From: Sorangiineae bacterium NIC37A_2
GTDB taxonomy: Bacteria > Myxococcota_A > Polyangia > Polyangiales > Polyangiaceae
Length of the DNA stretch: 64,000 bases
Direction: 5' to 3'
Assembly (NCBI GenBank): GCA_002085155.1
Contig: NASX01000017.1
Span: 8,681 to 72,680 of the forward strand
Positions 60,893 through 64,000 of the stretch are shown here, piece by piece. Every line of letters begins with the position of its first letter. The first letter of the stretch is position 1. Under the pieces are notes generated by a model. The model was not told the DNA's origin. It saw only the letters and a program-made list of their open reading frames with translations, and did not search any database. The position numbers and the translations under genes were made by a program.

Positions 60893-61603
60893 TTATCGAG
60901 AAGCGTCAATGAGCGAAGCCACTTCGCCGACGGTCTTGGCTTTCGCGATCTTGGATTGATCGAGGAGCACTCCGAAGGTCTCCTCGAGGGCGAGCAGAAC
61001 TCGAAGGCTTCCGAGGGAGTCCCATCCGGGAATCTGGTCCGGCCCAGCGCTCGTGGGGGGCGCATTCGGGAGCCCAAAAACTCTCCTAAAGACCTCTTCG
61101 ACGGTCGTCGCTTGACCGCTGGGGTCGCTGAATCCGCTGCCTACTGGACGAGCAGGCACACCTCCGACCGTCGCCCCGCTCTCGATCGGGGACGAAACGA
61201 CGCTGCCGCTCAGAACTTCCACGTCATCACCGATGGTGCTCCCAGGGAGGATGGTCACGCGGGCACCGATCCGGACTCTCTTGCCGATGCGAATCGGCGC
61301 GACGCGGCCGCTTTTGTTTCGATCGCCGACAGCGTGAAAGTCGGAGTCCGCGATCGCCGCGTAGGGGCCAATCTGGGTCCCTTCGCCGATCTCGACCAGC
61401 TCTGCCGCGTAGATGGCGGCACCGAAGGAGATCACCGAGCTCGCTCCGACGCTGACTTGCCCTTCGGGTCCCGCGGCGAGATGGGAAGGGGCCGGCTGAC
61501 CTGAGAGGCGCACCCTGTCCTGAACGATGATGCGCCCGGGGCCGCGGAACTCAACCGAGCCGACGATTTTGGCTGTCGGAGCTATCTGCTGGGCTTTGCT
61601 CAT
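60893..61603 (-). CDS. Hexapeptide acyltransferase fused to an acyl carrier protein domain
   Basis: The 236-residue product has a left-handed beta-helix acyltransferase domain at about residues 8-155 (VSVGASSVISFGAAIYAAEL, IGEGTQIGPYAAIADSDFH with the likely catalytic His, RIGARVTILPGSTIG). An acyl carrier protein domain follows at about 166-236. The 4'-phosphopantetheine Ser is Ser196 in IPGWDSLGSLRVLLALEE. The fusion would let the acyl group loaded on the carrier be passed straight to a sugar. It lies 12 bp after the FkbH-fusion gene, in one operon. The acyl group is probably glyceryl or derived from it given that partner. Confidence 0.8.
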   Translation of the reverse strand: MSKAQQIAPTAKIVGSVEFRGPGRIIVQDRVRLSGQPAPSHLAAGPEGQVSVGASSVISFGAAIYAAELVEIGEGTQIGPYAAIADSDFHAVGDRNKSGRVAPIRIGKRVRIGARVTILPGSTIGDDVEVLSGSVVSSPIESGATVGGVPARPVGSGFSDPSGQATTVEEVFRRVFGLPNAPPTSAGPDQIPGWDSLGSLRVLLALEETFGVLLDQSKIAKAKTVGEVASLIDASR

Positions 61604-61615
61604 GAGAATCCCGTT

Positions 61616-63955
61616 TCAGCGTGCAAAGTCGAGACTGATGCACGAAGGCAAGGGGAGCGGATCGTGGAGCTCTGCGGAGAAGCGCGAGCCGTCGCGAGTG
61701 AGCCCCGAGCGCTCGAAGAACTCCAGACAAGGTTTGTTCTTCGCGGTCTCGATGTAGTCCGCGATCAAGCGGGTCGCGCCGCGCTCCCGGCCGAACTCGG
61801 ACGCTAGGTGGAGGAGGGTTTCTTCAACGCGGCGTCCCATGACGCGGCAGCTCAGGACAAAATCGATGATGTGCGCGTCGGTCCCGTTCACCTCGAGCCC
61901 GAGCAGCCCCGTCAACCCTGAATCTCCGAACTTGTCGGAGACGTGGACCACGTAAAAGCGGTGGTTCGGAGCCTCCGCCCAAGCCTTCAGCTCGGACTCG
62001 GTGAGGCGCCGAGTCGTCAGGTTCATCTGATTGGTCTTGTTGAGGAGCTGGGCCGCGCGGGTGAGATTTGTGGTGCTGAGCGGTTCCGCGCGAAGACGAA
62101 GTCCGAGCGTGTGAAGCCACTCGTCCACGGAGCCGAGCTGTTGCTGCAAGGCTTCGCGCTGCTTCTCTTGCTGGTACATCGTGCCGCGCTCAGCATCTTC
62201 AGCGGTCAGATAGGGACTGTCGAAGCAGGTGAGCGAAGCGAAGGCCTTGACGTACTCGAGGTGGTCTTTGGGCCACTCGGGCACGAACACCTCAGGCAAG
62301 GCGTCACGGACGCGGGCGCGCTCGACGGGATTGTCGTCGATGAAAACCACGGACTGAAGGCCGAGGTTCAGCTCGCGGGTCAGGTCGGCGATGTTCTGGG
62401 CCTTGTCCTGCCAATTGATGCGCCAGGTGACGAAGTCCTCCTTGCGCAGGATCATCTCGGGGTGTTTCTCGATGGCCTCAAGGGCAACCGATTCTGTGTT
62501 CTTGCTCACGACCGCTAGCAAGATGCCGCGGCGCTTGAGGGCTTTGATGGAGCGTTGGAAGTCGACGAGCGCTTCTCCGACGGCGTCGTGCCCGCCGAGC
62601 CTCAAGTTTTCCCAACCGACATCGCCCACGATCCCTCCCCACAGGGTCTCATCGAGATCCAAGACAAGAAGCTTGCGCGGAGCGATGGTCGCGGCTCCCA
62701 CCGCCGCACGGATGTCGCGAGCGGCCTCGCGGAGCATTTGCCTCGGAAAGGCAATTTTTCCCATGAACCAGGCTCGCGGAGAGGCGGGCGCTGCTGCGTC
62801 CGCTTGCCAGCGCTCCGCTGGTAGAACGAACACATTTTTGTGCTGTTCGAGCTGGGACATGAGCCGCAGATTCATCTCTGCGAGGGTGCGGCGCACTCCG
62901 CCCGAGCGACTGTCCATGAGTCCGGAGCCGCGGATCCATGTTGGGACGACCCAGGTCGGCACAATGACGATCCGATAGGCGGCAGCCGCGTGGCCGATGA
63001 GCTTGCAGTAGTCATCGACCTCCTGGTCGATCACGTCCTTCGCGACGGGCTCTCCTCGAAGCACGCGCTCAAAGCTCGGCACGATGGATTCGGGGCGCGT
63101 CCAAGCGAGGATGAAATCCCCGAAACCCGTCTCCGGAGGTGCGAGGAGGGCTTGGGCTACCTGACCGAAACCTCCGAAGCACGCTTCGATCGGCGGTTCG
63201 GCCATGGGCAAAGCGAGAAACTCCGAGAGCTCGTCGACCGTGAAGTCCGCGGCGACGAAGCCCCGTGCGATGGGTTCAACGGTCGCCTTCGGGAGCTCGT
63301 GGCCACAGGTGTTCTGAGTGGTAGCGGGCGGCGCTTCTGCTTCCGGAGCCGGCTCCGCTGCATCGATCGTACGCAAGATACGCGCGGGGTTTCCGCCTGC
63401 GATCACCCCCTCAGGCAGATCCGAGGCGACGATACTTCCTGCTGTGATGACGGTGCGAGCGCCGATGGTGACGCCGGGGAGGACCGTGACTCGGCCCGCA
63501 ATCCAGACGTCGTCGCCGATGACGATGGGCTTTGCGCTGTCGCCCAGGTCAGCGGCCAGCTCCGGAACGTCGACGTCCGAAACGATGCTGTGCTGACCGA
63601 TCATGACTCGGTCGCCGATCTTCACCTTCGAGCCGGCGGCGATCACGACACCGAAGTTGATCCAGACGTCATCGCCGATCTCGAGCTCGGCACCGGGACC
63701 CGCGTAGAAATCTACCGGTAGGGATTCAGCGTGTACGTTGAGACCATGGCCTATCACAATCCGGCCATGATTCTCGACATGGAGTCGCCCGCCGACTCGT
63801 GCGCCGGCTCCGCCTTCGCACCCCTTGAGCGCTCCACTGGCGTTCGCCGTTTCGCTCAGGAGCCTCACGCCTCGCTTCAGCTTGTCTGGAAGGGAACCCT
63901 TGTCCCTGGCTCGCACACCGCCAACAATTTTCGACAGCAGTTCAGGCTTTCGCAC
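61616..63955 (-). CDS. Hexapeptide transferase-FkbH-like-GNAT fusion
   Basis: The 779-residue product starts at GTG 63955, with an in-frame stop 15 bp upstream, so it is complete. Residues about 50-195 form a left-handed beta-helix acetyltransferase-like domain (IGDDVWINFGVVIAAGSKVKI, IGQHSIVSD, TVLPGVTIGARTVI). Residues about 240-425 match the N-terminal domain of FkbH-like proteins (EACFGGFGQVAQAL). The HAD domain follows with LLVLDLDETLWGGIVGD (DLDET at 433-437), VVSKNTESVA and FIDDNPVERARVR. The last 140 residues are a GNAT-like module (LSCRVMGRRVEETLL). FkbH proteins load glyceryl from 1,3-bisphosphoglycerate onto a carrier protein. The adjacent gene supplies an ACP domain. Confidence 0.85.
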   Translation of the reverse strand: MRKPELLSKIVGGVRARDKGSLPDKLKRGVRLLSETANASGALKGCEGGAGARVGGRLHVENHGRIVIGHGLNVHAESLPVDFYAGPGAELEIGDDVWINFGVVIAAGSKVKIGDRVMIGQHSIVSDVDVPELAADLGDSAKPIVIGDDVWIAGRVTVLPGVTIGARTVITAGSIVASDLPEGVIAGGNPARILRTIDAAEPAPEAEAPPATTQNTCGHELPKATVEPIARGFVAADFTVDELSEFLALPMAEPPIEACFGGFGQVAQALLAPPETGFGDFILAWTRPESIVPSFERVLRGEPVAKDVIDQEVDDYCKLIGHAAAAYRIVIVPTWVVPTWIRGSGLMDSRSGGVRRTLAEMNLRLMSQLEQHKNVFVLPAERWQADAAAPASPRAWFMGKIAFPRQMLREAARDIRAAVGAATIAPRKLLVLDLDETLWGGIVGDVGWENLRLGGHDAVGEALVDFQRSIKALKRRGILLAVVSKNTESVALEAIEKHPEMILRKEDFVTWRINWQDKAQNIADLTRELNLGLQSVVFIDDNPVERARVRDALPEVFVPEWPKDHLEYVKAFASLTCFDSPYLTAEDAERGTMYQQEKQREALQQQLGSVDEWLHTLGLRLRAEPLSTTNLTRAAQLLNKTNQMNLTTRRLTESELKAWAEAPNHRFYVVHVSDKFGDSGLTGLLGLEVNGTDAHIIDFVLSCRVMGRRVEETLLHLASEFGRERGATRLIADYIETAKNKPCLEFFERSGLTRDGSRFSAELHDPLPLPSCISLDFAR

Positions 63956-64000
63956 CGCCTGTCGTCTATCCTAACTCATTGCTCAATTCAACACACCGGG

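Overview
The window looks like a chromosomal segment of a myxobacterium (Myxococcota), most likely of the Polyangiales. Pointers are the high GC content, the many outer-membrane lipoproteins with long Gly/Ala/Ser-rich spacers behind the lipobox, a TPR signalling protein at the left edge, FHA proteins, an FG-GAP lipoprotein, and an archaeal/actinobacterial-style valyl-tRNA synthetase. Coding density is high. I found no transposase, integrase, phage gene, rRNA or CRISPR array. The taxonomic call is inference from gene style.

Layout. 0-10 kb: the C-terminal part of a TPR/ATPase signalling protein, a dUTPase carrying a degenerate LAGLIDADG-like N-terminal domain, a membrane protein resembling GT-C glycosyltransferases, an unrecognised 54-residue basic protein with its own terminator, valS, tRNA-Asp, and a collagen-like lipoprotein. 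10-17 kb: a GC-rich minisatellite and then three secreted carbohydrate esterases (CE15, CE1-like and CE2-like), all lipoproteins, interleaved with small genes and a hemerythrin-like protein. 17-31 kb: membrane transport, with a DASS/SLC13 carrier with RCK_C domains, a UbiA phosphoribosyltransferase-like enzyme, a flippase-like protein, a TonB-domain/TonB-receptor fusion with a partner lipoprotein, and a translationally coupled MscS plus two antiporter-like genes. 31-49 kb: mostly housekeeping, with a lipid kinase, a chlorite dismutase/HemQ-like protein, hisZ-purA, ddl, purD, serC, two coupled FHA genes, tRNA-Leu, a DciA-like protein, a METTL9/DREV-type histidine methyltransferase, sodB, a Nudix hydrolase and sdhCAB.

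49.7-64 kb: a surface-polysaccharide region. It holds an AftB-like GT-C glycosyltransferase coupled to an ABC-F ATPase, an outer-membrane beta-barrel next to a Wzx flippase, a lectin-like lipoprotein coupled to a di-haem peroxidase, a Wzy-type polymerase, and a two-gene module in which a hexapeptide acyltransferase fused to an acyl carrier protein sits beside a hexapeptide/FkbH/GNAT fusion. That module predicts carrier-protein-borne glyceryl (or related) units for decorating the polysaccharide.

The points most worth following are the bacterial METTL9-like methyltransferase with two His-x-His proteins encoded nearby, the FkbH/ACP acylation module, the dUTPase with a dead homing-endonuclease-like domain and no stop codon after its domain, and the three-esterase lipoprotein cluster with an AT-rich operator-like palindrome.
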